From the NCBI RefSeq assembly GCF_030817415.1, contig NZ_JAUSZI010000002.1:10763501-10827500 (forward strand): a stretch of 64,000 nt of DNA. Direction: 5' to 3'. Of this stretch, positions 55,125 through 63,007 are shown one piece after another. This DNA comes from Streptomyces umbrinus. GTDB taxonomy: Bacteria; Actinomycetota; Actinomycetes; Streptomycetales; Streptomycetaceae. The translations under genes were made by a program, and so were the position numbers. The notes beneath the pieces were generated by a model. It was not told the DNA's origin, made no database searches, and saw only the letters and a program-made list of their open reading frames with translations. How positions within the stretch are numbered: the stretch's first letter is position 1; each line of letters starts with the position of its first letter.

Positions 55125-55537
55125 ACGCCACGGACATGGAGGCGGCGATGACGAGGCTGACGGGCAAGGCCCTGCGGGTGACCGTCTTCATCGGCGAGAA
55201 CGACACCCGGCACCGCAAGCCGCTGTACTCGCAGATCGTGCACCGCGCTCGCGCGGCGGGACTCGCCGGAGCGAGCGTGTTCCGGGGCATCGAGGGCTTC
55301 GGCGCGTCCTCGCTGATCCACACCACGCGGCTGCTGTCGCTGAGCGAGGACCTGCCGGTGGCGGTCGTCATCGTGGACACGGAGGAGCGCGTACGAGCCT
55401 TCCTGCCGGAGCTCGACGAGCTGGTGGGGGAGGGGATGGTGATCCTCGACAGCTGCGAGGTGATCCGTTACGTCGGCCGGGAGGAGCCCGCCGGTGAACC
55501 CGGTGACACGGGCGGGAAAGGTAAGAAGCCGTTGTGA
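55121..55537 (+). CDS. DUF190 (CutA/PII-like) protein between two crcB genes
   Basis: 138 residues from the ATG at 55121 (ATGA with crcB1); the ATG at 55148 with GGAGGCG upstream is a good alternative. The core [20 protein letters not shown] followed by [10 protein letters not shown] and [20 protein letters not shown] is characteristic of DUF190. Such proteins resemble small PII-like sensors and are often linked to crcB, suggesting a regulatory role in fluoride export. The last 25 residues are disordered. Confidence 0.9.
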   Translation: MNATDMEAAMTRLTGKALRVTVFIGENDTRHRKPLYSQIVHRARAAGLAGASVFRGIEGFGASSLIHTTRLLSLSEDLPVAVVIVDTEERVRAFLPELDELVGEGMVILDSCEVIRYVGREEPAGEPGDTGGKGKKPL

Positions 55538-55908
55538 ACTGGGTGCTGGTGATCGTCGGCGGCATGGTCGGTGCGCCGCTGCGCTATCTCACCGACCGCG
55601 CGGTGCAGTCCCGCCACGACACGGTCTTCCCCTGGGGCACCTTCACGGTGAACGTCGTCGGCTGTCTGATTCTGGGCACTCTCACCGGCGCTGCCGTGGC
55701 CGGAGCGGCCTCCTCGCACCTCCAGCTGCTGCTCGGCACCGGCCTGTGCGGAGCGCTCACCACGTACTCGACGTTCTCGTTCGAGACCCTGCGGCTGACC
55801 GAGGACGGGGCCCGTCTCTACGCCGCCGCCAACGTGATCGCGAGCGTGGTCGCGGGACTCGGTGCGGCGTTTGCGGGCGTTTCGGTGGCCGAGGCCCTCT
55901 GGGCGTAG
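55534..55908 (+). CDS. crcB: Fluoride exporter CrcB/Fluc, subunit 2
   Basis: 124 residues from the GTG at 55534, overlapping the DUF190 stop (GTGA). Four helices with [34 protein letters not shown] and [19 protein letters not shown]. The normal length for Fluc. Two crcB genes side by side often make heterodimers. Confidence 0.95.
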   Translation: MNWVLVIVGGMVGAPLRYLTDRAVQSRHDTVFPWGTFTVNVVGCLILGTLTGAAVAGAASSHLQLLLGTGLCGALTTYSTFSFETLRLTEDGARLYAAANVIASVVAGLGAAFAGVSVAEALWA

Positions 55909-56020
55909 TCCTCGGCGTCACACCTGGGCGTAGTAGGACTGGCTCCGCCGCGGCCGACGTACGGCTGCCCGCCCGTGCCGCGGCAGTCGTCCGCACGCCC
56001 GCCCACCAGAACTGGATCCC

Positions 56021-56851
56021 ATGAGCGCCATCTCCGTCGGTCAGGCCGTCGTCCTCGGAGCCGTCGAGGGGGTGACCGAGTTCCTCCCCGTCTCCTCCAC
56101 CGGCCATCTCAAGATCACCGAGGGGCTCATGGGCATCCCCGTCGACGACAACGCCGTCGTCGGCTTCTCCGCCGTCATCCAGGTCGGTGCCATCGCCGCG
56201 GTGCTCGTCTACTTCTTCAAGGACATCGTGCGGATCGTCTCCGCCTGGTTCCGGGGCCTGCGGGACCCCGGCGAGCGCTACCACCACGACTACAGGTTCG
56301 CCTGGTGGGTGATCTGCGCGACGATCCCGATCGTGGCCGTCGGCCTGGCCGCCAAACCGCTCATCGAAGGCCCGCTCGCCTCGCTCTGGGTGGTAGCGGG
56401 CTCCCTGATCGTCGGCAGCGGGGTGATGTGGGCGGCGGACCAGATGGGCCGGCACAAGCGAGGCGAGGACGACACCGCGTTCAAGGACACGATGCTGGTG
56501 GGCGGTTCACAGATCCTGGCCCTGCTCTTCCCCGGCTTCTCCCGCTCCGGCGCCACCATGTCCACCGCCCTGATCCTCGACCTCGACCGCGTAGCCGCCA
56601 CCCGCCTCTCCTTCTTCCTCGGTATCCCGGCCCTCACCGGCGCAGGCCTCTACGAACTGAAGGACGCCCTGGGTACGGGCACCGGCGCCCTCCCGCTGGC
56701 CGTGGGGACGGCAGTGTCCTTCCTGGTGGCGTACGCCTCGATCGCGTGGCTGCTGAGGTTCGTGGCGAAGCATTCCTTCAACGCGTTCGTGATCTACCGG
56801 ATCATCATCGGGTTGTTGCTGTTCGGACTGCTGGGCGCCGGGGTCCTCTGA
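56021..56851 (+). CDS. uppP: Undecaprenyl-diphosphatase UppP (BacA)
   Basis: 276 residues, ATG at 56021. Eight membrane helices. Signature motifs: EGVTEFLPVSSTGHLKI (residues about 15-31) and FPGFSRSGATMSTALIL near 168-184, which carry catalytic Glu, Ser and Arg. It dephosphorylates undecaprenyl pyrophosphate to recycle the lipid carrier for cell-wall synthesis and can confer bacitracin resistance. It stands 112 bp downstream of crcB2. Confidence 0.97.
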   Translation: MSAISVGQAVVLGAVEGVTEFLPVSSTGHLKITEGLMGIPVDDNAVVGFSAVIQVGAIAAVLVYFFKDIVRIVSAWFRGLRDPGERYHHDYRFAWWVICATIPIVAVGLAAKPLIEGPLASLWVVAGSLIVGSGVMWAADQMGRHKRGEDDTAFKDTMLVGGSQILALLFPGFSRSGATMSTALILDLDRVAATRLSFFLGIPALTGAGLYELKDALGTGTGALPLAVGTAVSFLVAYASIAWLLRFVAKHSFNAFVIYRIIIGLLLFGLLGAGVL

Positions 56852-56940
56852 TCGTCCGGGCGGGCGGGGCCCGCGGGCCCCGTCTCACGCCCCGGGCCCG
56901 CCCTTGACAGTCACCTCCCGTTCCCCGCAGGATCACCCCC

Positions 56941-57684
56941 GTGAACCTGTCAGACAGCCAGACAGCTGGCTCGGTGCCGAGGCGTATCAGCGCCATGGAA
57001 GCGGTGCTCGGGCACCTTCGTGGTGCCATCGAGCGCGGTGAGTACGCCGTGGGGGACAAGCTGCCCTCCGAGGCGGAGCTGTGCCGGCGGCTGGAGGTCA
57101 GCCGGCCCGTGCTGCGGGAGGCGCTCCGGGCCCTGCAGACGATGGGGCTGACCGTGTCCCGGACCGGCAAGGGCACTTTCGTCCTGTCCAACGGGCCTGT
57201 CGAGGACCCCACCTTCGGCGACTACGCGGCCAGTGACCTGCTGGAGGTCAGGCGGCACGTCGAGATCCCCGTGGCCGGATACGCGGCCGCACGCCGGACG
57301 CCTGAGGACCTCGACCACCTGGCCCACCTGCTGGAGCGGATGGAGCGCGAGACCGACACCACCGCGTGGGTGGCCATGGACACGCTCTTCCATCTCGCCG
57401 TGGCGCAGGCCGCCCAGAACCCGGTCTTCCGCCGCGTGATCGAGGAGATCCGGGACGCGCTGGCCCGCCAGTCGGCGTTCCTCAACGAGCTCGGCGGCCG
57501 CCGGGAGCAGTCCAACCGCGAGCACCGCGCCATCGTCGAGGCCCTGATCGACGGCAGCGCACACGACGCGACCGAGGCGATGGCACATCACCTCGACCGC
57601 GTCGAGACGACCCTCACCGCGATCGTGCGCTCAGAGCACACGGACGGCGCGGACACCCCCACGGAAGGCGGACCAGAAGCGTGA
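56941..57684 (+). CDS. GntR/FadR-family regulator of the asparagine operon
   Basis: 247 residues from the GTG at 56941. The winged HTH is clear: YAVGDKLPSEAELCRRLEVS, RPVLREALRALQTMGLTVS. The C-terminal FCD domain (about 95-230) is all helical, with metal-binding-like residues in DTLFHLAVAQAAQNPVFRRV and EHRAIVEALIDG. Its TGA overlaps the permease GTG (GTGA), so it is the first gene of a permease/asparaginase operon it probably controls. Confidence 0.93.
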   Translation: MNLSDSQTAGSVPRRISAMEAVLGHLRGAIERGEYAVGDKLPSEAELCRRLEVSRPVLREALRALQTMGLTVSRTGKGTFVLSNGPVEDPTFGDYAASDLLEVRRHVEIPVAGYAAARRTPEDLDHLAHLLERMERETDTTAWVAMDTLFHLAVAQAAQNPVFRRVIEEIRDALARQSAFLNELGGRREQSNREHRAIVEALIDGSAHDATEAMAHHLDRVETTLTAIVRSEHTDGADTPTEGGPEA

Positions 57685-59132
57685 GCGAGCAGTCCCTCGA
57701 AAAAGAGACAGGGCAGACACGGAAAGCCGCCGTTCACGTCGACGCCGGTGACGCGGGATACAGCAAGTCCCTGAAGTCCCGGCACGTCAACATGATCGCC
57801 ATCGGCGGGGCCATCGGCACCGGTCTCTTCCTCGGCGCGGGAGGCCGTCTCGCCGAGGCCGGACCCTCGCTCTTCATCGCGTACGCCGTCTGCGGTGTCT
57901 TCGCCTTCCTGGTCGTCCGCGCCCTCGGCGAGCTCGTCCTGTACCGGCCCTCGTCCGGCGCCTTCGTGTCCTACGCCCGGGAGTTCCTGGGCGAGAAGGG
58001 CGCGTACACCGCGGGCTGGATGTACTTCCTCAACTGGGCGACCACCGGCATCGCCGACATCACCGCGGTCGCCACCTACACCCACTACTGGGGCATGTTC
58101 TCCGACATCCCGCAGTGGGTGATCGCCCTCATCGCGCTCGCGGTCGTGCTGACCGTGAACCTCATCTCCGTGAAGATCTTCGGCGAGCTGGAGTTCTGGT
58201 TCGCGATCATCAAGGTCGGCGCGCTCGTCGCCTTCATGCTGATCGGCATCTTCCTGCTGGTCACCCAGAACCCCGTGGACGGGACAACCCCCGGCCCCTC
58301 GCTGATCACCGACAACGGCGGCCTCTTCCCCAACGGCCTCCTGCCGATGCTGCTGATCGTCCAGGGGGTCGTCTTCGCCTACGCCTCCGTCGAGCTGGTG
58401 GGCGTCGCGGCGGGCGAGACCGAGAACCCCGAGAAGATCATGCCGAAGGCCATCAACTCGATCATGTGGCGCGTCGGTCTCTTCTACGTCGGCTCGGTCC
58501 TGCTGCTGTCGATGCTGCTGCCCTGGAACAAGTACACCTCCGGAGAGAGCCCGTTCGTCACCGTCCTCTCCAACATCGGCATCCCGGCCGCCGGCGGCGT
58601 GATGAACCTCGTCGTGATGACCGCCGCCATGTCCAGCCTCAACTCCGGCCTCTACTCGACCGGCCGCATCCTGCGCTCCATGTCGATGTCCGGCTCGGCG
58701 CCGAAGTTCACCTCCGTGATGAGCCGCAGCCAGGTCCCGTACGGCGGAATCCTGCTGACCAGCGGTATCTGTGTACTCGGCGTCGGACTCAACTTCGTCG
58801 TTCCCGCCGACGCGTTCGAGATCGTGCTGAACTTCGCGGCGATCGGCATCCTCGCCACCTGGGGCATGATCATGATCTGTCACCTGCAGTTCTGGCGGAA
58901 GACGGAGGACGGCGAGCTGGACCGCCCCAGCTACCGCCTCCCGGGCTCGCCCTGGACCGAACTCGTGACTCTCTTCTTCCTCGCCTCCGTACTGGTCCTG
59001 ATGTACGCGGACGGAGGAGCGGGCCGCACCACAGTCCTCTGCCTGCCGCTGATCGTGGCGGCGCTGGTCGCCGGCTGGTACGGCGTACGCCGCCGGGTCG
59101 AGTCCATACGCAAGCCCGAGGTGGACGCATGA
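57681..59132 (+). CDS. Amino-acid permease, AnsP-like (L-asparagine)
   Basis: 483 residues from the GTG at 57681. Twelve helices. The APC-family amino acid:H+ start is typical: SLKSRHVNMIAIGGAIGTGL followed by FLGAGGRLAEAGPSL, with GELVLYRPSSGAFVSYAREF. Its TGA overlaps the asparaginase ATG (ATGA). Asparagine is the likely substrate by context and by similarity to AnsP proteins. Confidence 0.93.
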   Translation: MSEQSLEKETGQTRKAAVHVDAGDAGYSKSLKSRHVNMIAIGGAIGTGLFLGAGGRLAEAGPSLFIAYAVCGVFAFLVVRALGELVLYRPSSGAFVSYAREFLGEKGAYTAGWMYFLNWATTGIADITAVATYTHYWGMFSDIPQWVIALIALAVVLTVNLISVKIFGELEFWFAIIKVGALVAFMLIGIFLLVTQNPVDGTTPGPSLITDNGGLFPNGLLPMLLIVQGVVFAYASVELVGVAAGETENPEKIMPKAINSIMWRVGLFYVGSVLLLSMLLPWNKYTSGESPFVTVLSNIGIPAAGGVMNLVVMTAAMSSLNSGLYSTGRILRSMSMSGSAPKFTSVMSRSQVPYGGILLTSGICVLGVGLNFVVPADAFEIVLNFAAIGILATWGMIMICHLQFWRKTEDGELDRPSYRLPGSPWTELVTLFFLASVLVLMYADGGAGRTTVLCLPLIVAALVAGWYGVRRRVESIRKPEVDA

Positions 59133-60154
59133 GCCCCAACGCCCTTGCCGACTACGGCTGCTCGCTCGCCGCGGCGCCCTCGATCAGGGAACCGCTGCAC
59201 GCGCCAGTCGCCCACCTCGTACGCGGCGGAGTCATCGAAGGCATCCACTACGGGTCGGTGGTCGTGCTGGCCGCCGACGGCAGCGTGGAGCTGCAGATCG
59301 GTGACATCGAGGCGGCCTTCTACCCCCGCTCGGCCCTCAAGCCGGTGCAGGCCGTTGCCATGCTGCGGGCCGGACTGCCGCTCGACGGCGATCTCCTCTC
59401 GCTGACCGCCGCCAGCCACTCCGGCGAGGAACGCCATCTCGCCGGCACCCGGCGGATCCTGGAGCTCGCCGGACTCGCCGAGGACGATCTGCGCAACGTC
59501 ACGGACCTGCCCTTCGACCCGGTCGTCCGCGAGGACTGGATCCGCGCCGGGCGACTGCCGTCCCGGCTCGCGCAGAACTGCTCGGGCAAGCACGCCGCGA
59601 TGCTCTACACGGCACGCCTGAACGGCTGGTCGCTCGACGACTACCTCGACCCCGCGCATCCGCTCCAGCAGGCCATCGCGGAGATCGTCGAGGACCTGAC
59701 CGGCCAGGCCATCGCCCGTGTCACGGTCGACGGCTGCGGCGCCCCGCTGTTCTCCGTCTCGCTGCACGGGCTCGCCCGCGCGGCCGCCCGGATCACGACG
59801 GCCCCGCCCGGCACCCCCGAGGCACGGGTCGCCGACGCGATGCGCGAGCACGCCGAGATGGCGTCCGGCACCGGCCGCGACGTCGCCGCGCTGATGCGGG
59901 CCGTACCGGGTCTGCTCACCAAGGACGGCTTCGAGGGCGTACAGGTCGCCGCGCTCCCCGACGGCCGGGCCGTCGCCGTGAAGATCGCGGACGGCGCCGA
60001 CCGCGCCCGCGTACCGGTCACCGCGGCGGCACTCGCCCGCTGCGGCGTGCACCCGGCCGCACTCACCGAGTTCGCCGGAGCACCACTCCTCGGCGGCGGC
60101 GCGGTGGTTGGAAGCATCCGGCCGGCGAGGGCACTCGACCCGCTCGCGGAGTAA
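59129..60154 (+). CDS. L-asparaginase II family protein
   Basis: 341 residues from the ATG at 59129 (ATGA overlap). It belongs to the Asparaginase_II group (PF06089), not the EcAII type. Key blocks: IEAAFYPRSALKPVQAVAML, LTAASHSGEERHLAGTRRIL, and NCSGKHAAMLYTARLNGW; the Ser, Lys and Cys residues that build the active site of relatives are present (SALK, NCSGKH). It converts asparagine to aspartate and ammonia, probably in the cytosol; no signal peptide. Confidence 0.93.
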   Translation: MSPNALADYGCSLAAAPSIREPLHAPVAHLVRGGVIEGIHYGSVVVLAADGSVELQIGDIEAAFYPRSALKPVQAVAMLRAGLPLDGDLLSLTAASHSGEERHLAGTRRILELAGLAEDDLRNVTDLPFDPVVREDWIRAGRLPSRLAQNCSGKHAAMLYTARLNGWSLDDYLDPAHPLQQAIAEIVEDLTGQAIARVTVDGCGAPLFSVSLHGLARAAARITTAPPGTPEARVADAMREHAEMASGTGRDVAALMRAVPGLLTKDGFEGVQVAALPDGRAVAVKIADGADRARVPVTAAALARCGVHPAALTEFAGAPLLGGGAVVGSIRPARALDPLAE

Positions 60155-60211
60155 GCCGTGTGCCGTGCACAGCCTCGCCCCACCCTCTCCAGAAGGAAGA
60201 GCCGCACCGAC

Positions 60212-61609
60212 ATGACCGTCCGCAGTGAGCACGACCTGCTCGGCGACCGTGACGTCCCCGCCGACGCGTACTGGGGGGTCCACTCCCTGCGTGCCAAGGA
60301 GAACTTCCCCATCACCGGGATGCCGATCTCCGCGTACCCGCATCTGATCGAGGCGCTCGCCGCCGTCAAGGAGGCCGCCGCCCGCGCCAACGAGGACCTT
60401 GGGCTGCTGGAGCCCCGCAAGGCGGCCGCGATCGTGGCGGCCTGCCGGGAGATCCGGGAGGGGAAGCTGCACGACCAGTTCGTCGTGGACGTCATACAAG
60501 GCGGGGCCGGCACCTCGACCAACATGAACGCCAACGAGGTGGTCGCCAACCGGGCGTTGGAGCTACTCGGTCACGCCAAGGGCGAGTACGAGTTCCTGCA
60601 CCCGAACGAGGACGTCAACCTCGGGCAGTCGACCAACGACGTCTACCCGACAGCCGTCAAGGTCGCCACGGTGTTCGCGGTGCGCGAGCTGCTCAAGGCG
60701 ATGGCCGTGCTCCAGGACGCCTTCGCGGATAAGGCGTTGGAGTTCCGCGACGTCCTGAAGATGGGGCGTACGCAGTTGCAGGACGCCGTGCCGATGACGC
60801 TCGGGCAGGAGTTCTCGGCGTACGCGGTGATGCTGGACGAGGACCGCAGCCGGCTCGCCGAAGCCGTCGAGCTGATCCACGAGATCAACCTGGGTGCGAC
60901 GGCGATCGGTACGGGGCTCAACGCGCCCGCCGGATACGCCGAGGCGGCGCGCCGGCACCTCGCGGACATCACCGGGCTGCCGCTCGTGACGGCGGCGAAC
61001 CTGGTCGAGGCGACCCAGGACTGCGGCGCGTTCGTCCAGATGTCCGGGGTGCTGAAGCGGATCGCGGTGAAACTCTCCAAGAGCTGCAACGACCTGCGGC
61101 TGCTGTCGTCGGGGCCGCGGGCCGGGTTGAACGAGATCAACCTGCCGCCCGTGCAGGCCGGTTCGAGCATCATGCCCGGCAAGGTGAATCCGGTGATCCC
61201 CGAGGTCGTCAACCAGGTCGCCTTCGAGGTGATCGGCAACGACGTCACGATCACCATGGCGGCGGAGGCCGGCCAGCTCCAGCTCAACGCGTTCGAGCCG
61301 ATCATTCTGCACTCACTGTCCGAGAGCCTGACGCATCTACGGGCGGCCTGCGTGACGCTGGCCGAGCGGTGCGTGTCCGGGATCACGGCGAACACGGAGG
61401 CGTTGCGTGTGACCGTGGAGAACTCGATCGGCCTGGTCACCGCGCTGAACCCCCACATCGGGTACTCCGCCGCGACGGACATCGCGAAGGAGGCCCTCGC
61501 GACCGGGCGCGGCGTCGCCGAACTGGTCCTGGAAAAGGGCCTCCTCCCGGCGGACCGCCTGGCAGCGCTGCTCCGCCCGGAGGTCTTGGCGGGCTCCCAG
61601 CGGGGCTGA
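60212..61609 (+). CDS. aspA: Aspartate ammonia-lyase (aspartase)
   Basis: 465 residues from the ATG at 60212 behind AGAAGGAAG. The fumarase/aspartase superfamily signature GSSIMPGKVNPVIPEVVNQV lies near residue 320. Other blocks: GGAGTSTNMNANEVVANRAL and NLGQSTNDVYPTAVKVAT. It releases ammonia from aspartate to give fumarate. With the preceding permease and asparaginase it completes asparagine to fumarate plus two ammonia. It starts 57 bp after the asparaginase gene. Confidence 0.95.
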   Translation: MTVRSEHDLLGDRDVPADAYWGVHSLRAKENFPITGMPISAYPHLIEALAAVKEAAARANEDLGLLEPRKAAAIVAACREIREGKLHDQFVVDVIQGGAGTSTNMNANEVVANRALELLGHAKGEYEFLHPNEDVNLGQSTNDVYPTAVKVATVFAVRELLKAMAVLQDAFADKALEFRDVLKMGRTQLQDAVPMTLGQEFSAYAVMLDEDRSRLAEAVELIHEINLGATAIGTGLNAPAGYAEAARRHLADITGLPLVTAANLVEATQDCGAFVQMSGVLKRIAVKLSKSCNDLRLLSSGPRAGLNEINLPPVQAGSSIMPGKVNPVIPEVVNQVAFEVIGNDVTITMAAEAGQLQLNAFEPIILHSLSESLTHLRAACVTLAERCVSGITANTEALRVTVENSIGLVTALNPHIGYSAATDIAKEALATGRGVAELVLEKGLLPADRLAALLRPEVLAGSQRG

Positions 61610-61632
61610 GGGAGCGGGGGTCATCGGCGGGG

Positions 61633-61659
61633 GCTGATCGCGCAGTTCCCCGCGCCCCT
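61633..61659 (+). repeat. Dispersed repeat, copy 3
   Basis: The same orientation as at 25322, with GCTGATCGCGCAGTTCCCC and then GCGCCCCT. It is followed 14 bp later by copy 4, which contains only the core. Confidence 0.8.
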
Positions 61660-61673
61660 AAAGGCAAAAGACT

Positions 61674-61693
61674 GCGCAGTTCCCCGCGCCCCT
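61674..61693 (+). repeat. Dispersed repeat, copy 4 (core only)
   Basis: The 20-bp core GCGCAGTTCCCCGCGCCCCT, a direct copy of copy 3's core. It continues into GAAGGGGC, forming a small hairpin with the C-run. Confidence 0.8.
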
Positions 61694-61865
61694 GAAGGGG
61701 CCCGCCCCCACCCTCCGGCAGTCGCCCTCCGGCCGAAGGGGTCGTGTCGGGGTTTCCGATCGCAGCACGACCTCTGATGGGCAACCAATCGGTGCGGGAT
61801 GACACAGCTGCGATCGGATGCCCCGTCGCGGCCCCGACCCGACGACAAACGGCAGGCGCGTCTTC

Positions 61866-61893
61866 AGGGGCGCGGGGAACTGCGCGACCAGCC
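61866..61893 (-). repeat. Dispersed repeat, copy 5 (inverted)
   Basis: The 28-bp repeat in the opposite orientation to copies 3 and 4. Its flanks match those of the copy at 31243 over about 50 bp, including TCTTC on the left. Confidence 0.85.
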
Positions 61894-61952
61894 ACAAACA
61901 ACCCGCACCCGTCACCGAACAGCAACCACCCCACTCCGTCACAATGGTGATC

Positions 61953-62876
61953 ATGAGCTCGCCCCTGACCTTCCAGCCGGTCCTGCAGCGAATCGCCGAA
62001 GAGATCGCCGCCGCCCCAGACCGCGGCCGCCCGGCCGACTACATCCCGGCGCTCGCGGTATGCGACCCGCACAGGTTCGGCATGGCGGTCGCGGAGCTGG
62101 ACGGCACGGTGTACGGCGTCGGCGACTGGCGGAAGCCGTTCTCGACCCAGTCCATCACCAAGGTCTTCACCCTCGCCCTGGACCTGGCCCGAGAGGGCGA
62201 CGAACTCTGGGAACACGTCGGCCGCGAACCCTCCGGCAACCCCTTCAACTCCCTCGTACAGCTGGAGTACGAGAACGGCATCCCCCGCAACCCCTTCATC
62301 AACGCGGGCGCCCTCGTCGTCACCGACCGCCTCCACACCCGAACCGGCGACGCGGCGCGCACACTCCTCGACTTCCTGCGCGCGGAGAGCGGCAACGAAC
62401 AACTCGCCATCAACAAGGACGTGGCCGCCTCCGAGGCCACCCGAGGCGACCGAAACGCCGCGCTGGGCCACTTCATGGCGTCGTACGGAAACATCGAGAA
62501 CCCGGTCCCGGTCCTCCTGGACCAGTACTTCCACCAGTGCTCCATCGAGGCATCCTGCGCCGACCTCGCCCTCGCCACCGGCTTCCTCGCCCGCCACGGC
62601 ATCCGCTCCGACGGCACGCGCCTGCTGACCCAGAGCCAGGCCAAACAGGTCAACGCGATCATGCTCACCTGCGGCACGTACGACGCGGCGGGCGACTTCG
62701 CCTACCGCGTCGGCCTGCCGGGCAAGAGCGGCGTCGGCGGCGGCATCATCGCCGTCGTCCCCGGCCGCTGCACGCTCTGCGTCTGGAGCCCCGGCCTGGA
62801 CGAGCGGGGCAACTCGGTGGCGGGAGTAACAGCCCTGGACCGCTTCACGACCCTCACAGGCGTGTCCGTGTTCTAG
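61953..62876 (+). CDS. glsA: Glutaminase A (serine-dependent beta-lactamase-like)
   Basis: 307 residues from the ATG at 61953; the ATG at 61944 is also in frame. Typical of GlsA: KPFSTQSITKVFTLALDLAR carries the Ser-x-x-Lys catalytic pair, followed by PFNSLVQLEYENGIPRNPFI, NAGALVVTD, and the C-terminal GLPGKSGVGGGIIAVVPG. It hydrolyses glutamine to glutamate and ammonia in the cytosol, fitting the amide-nitrogen theme of the previous operon. It is separately transcribed. Confidence 0.95.
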   Translation: MSSPLTFQPVLQRIAEEIAAAPDRGRPADYIPALAVCDPHRFGMAVAELDGTVYGVGDWRKPFSTQSITKVFTLALDLAREGDELWEHVGREPSGNPFNSLVQLEYENGIPRNPFINAGALVVTDRLHTRTGDAARTLLDFLRAESGNEQLAINKDVAASEATRGDRNAALGHFMASYGNIENPVPVLLDQYFHQCSIEASCADLALATGFLARHGIRSDGTRLLTQSQAKQVNAIMLTCGTYDAAGDFAYRVGLPGKSGVGGGIIAVVPGRCTLCVWSPGLDERGNSVAGVTALDRFTTLTGVSVF

Positions 62877-63007
62877 CCGGTTCGACGGGAACGTCCGACG
62901 GCCGAGAACGGCCGACCGCCGCCCGGTAAGACGGCGGACACGCTGCGGCTGCCGCTCAGAGGGAGAGGCGTCGCCTTCCGGCCACCCCGCGTTGACACGC
63001 TGACCGA

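Larger units (their letters stand above)
61610..61952. other. Repeat-bearing gap between aspartase and glutaminase genes
   Basis: This 343-bp gap has no gene. It contains three copies of the dispersed repeat: two direct (61633-61659, 61674-61693) and one inverted (61866-61893). They can pair with each other into a large stem. A GTCGTG/CACGAC inverted pair lies at about 61741-61771. The glutaminase promoter should be near its right end. Confidence 0.7.
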
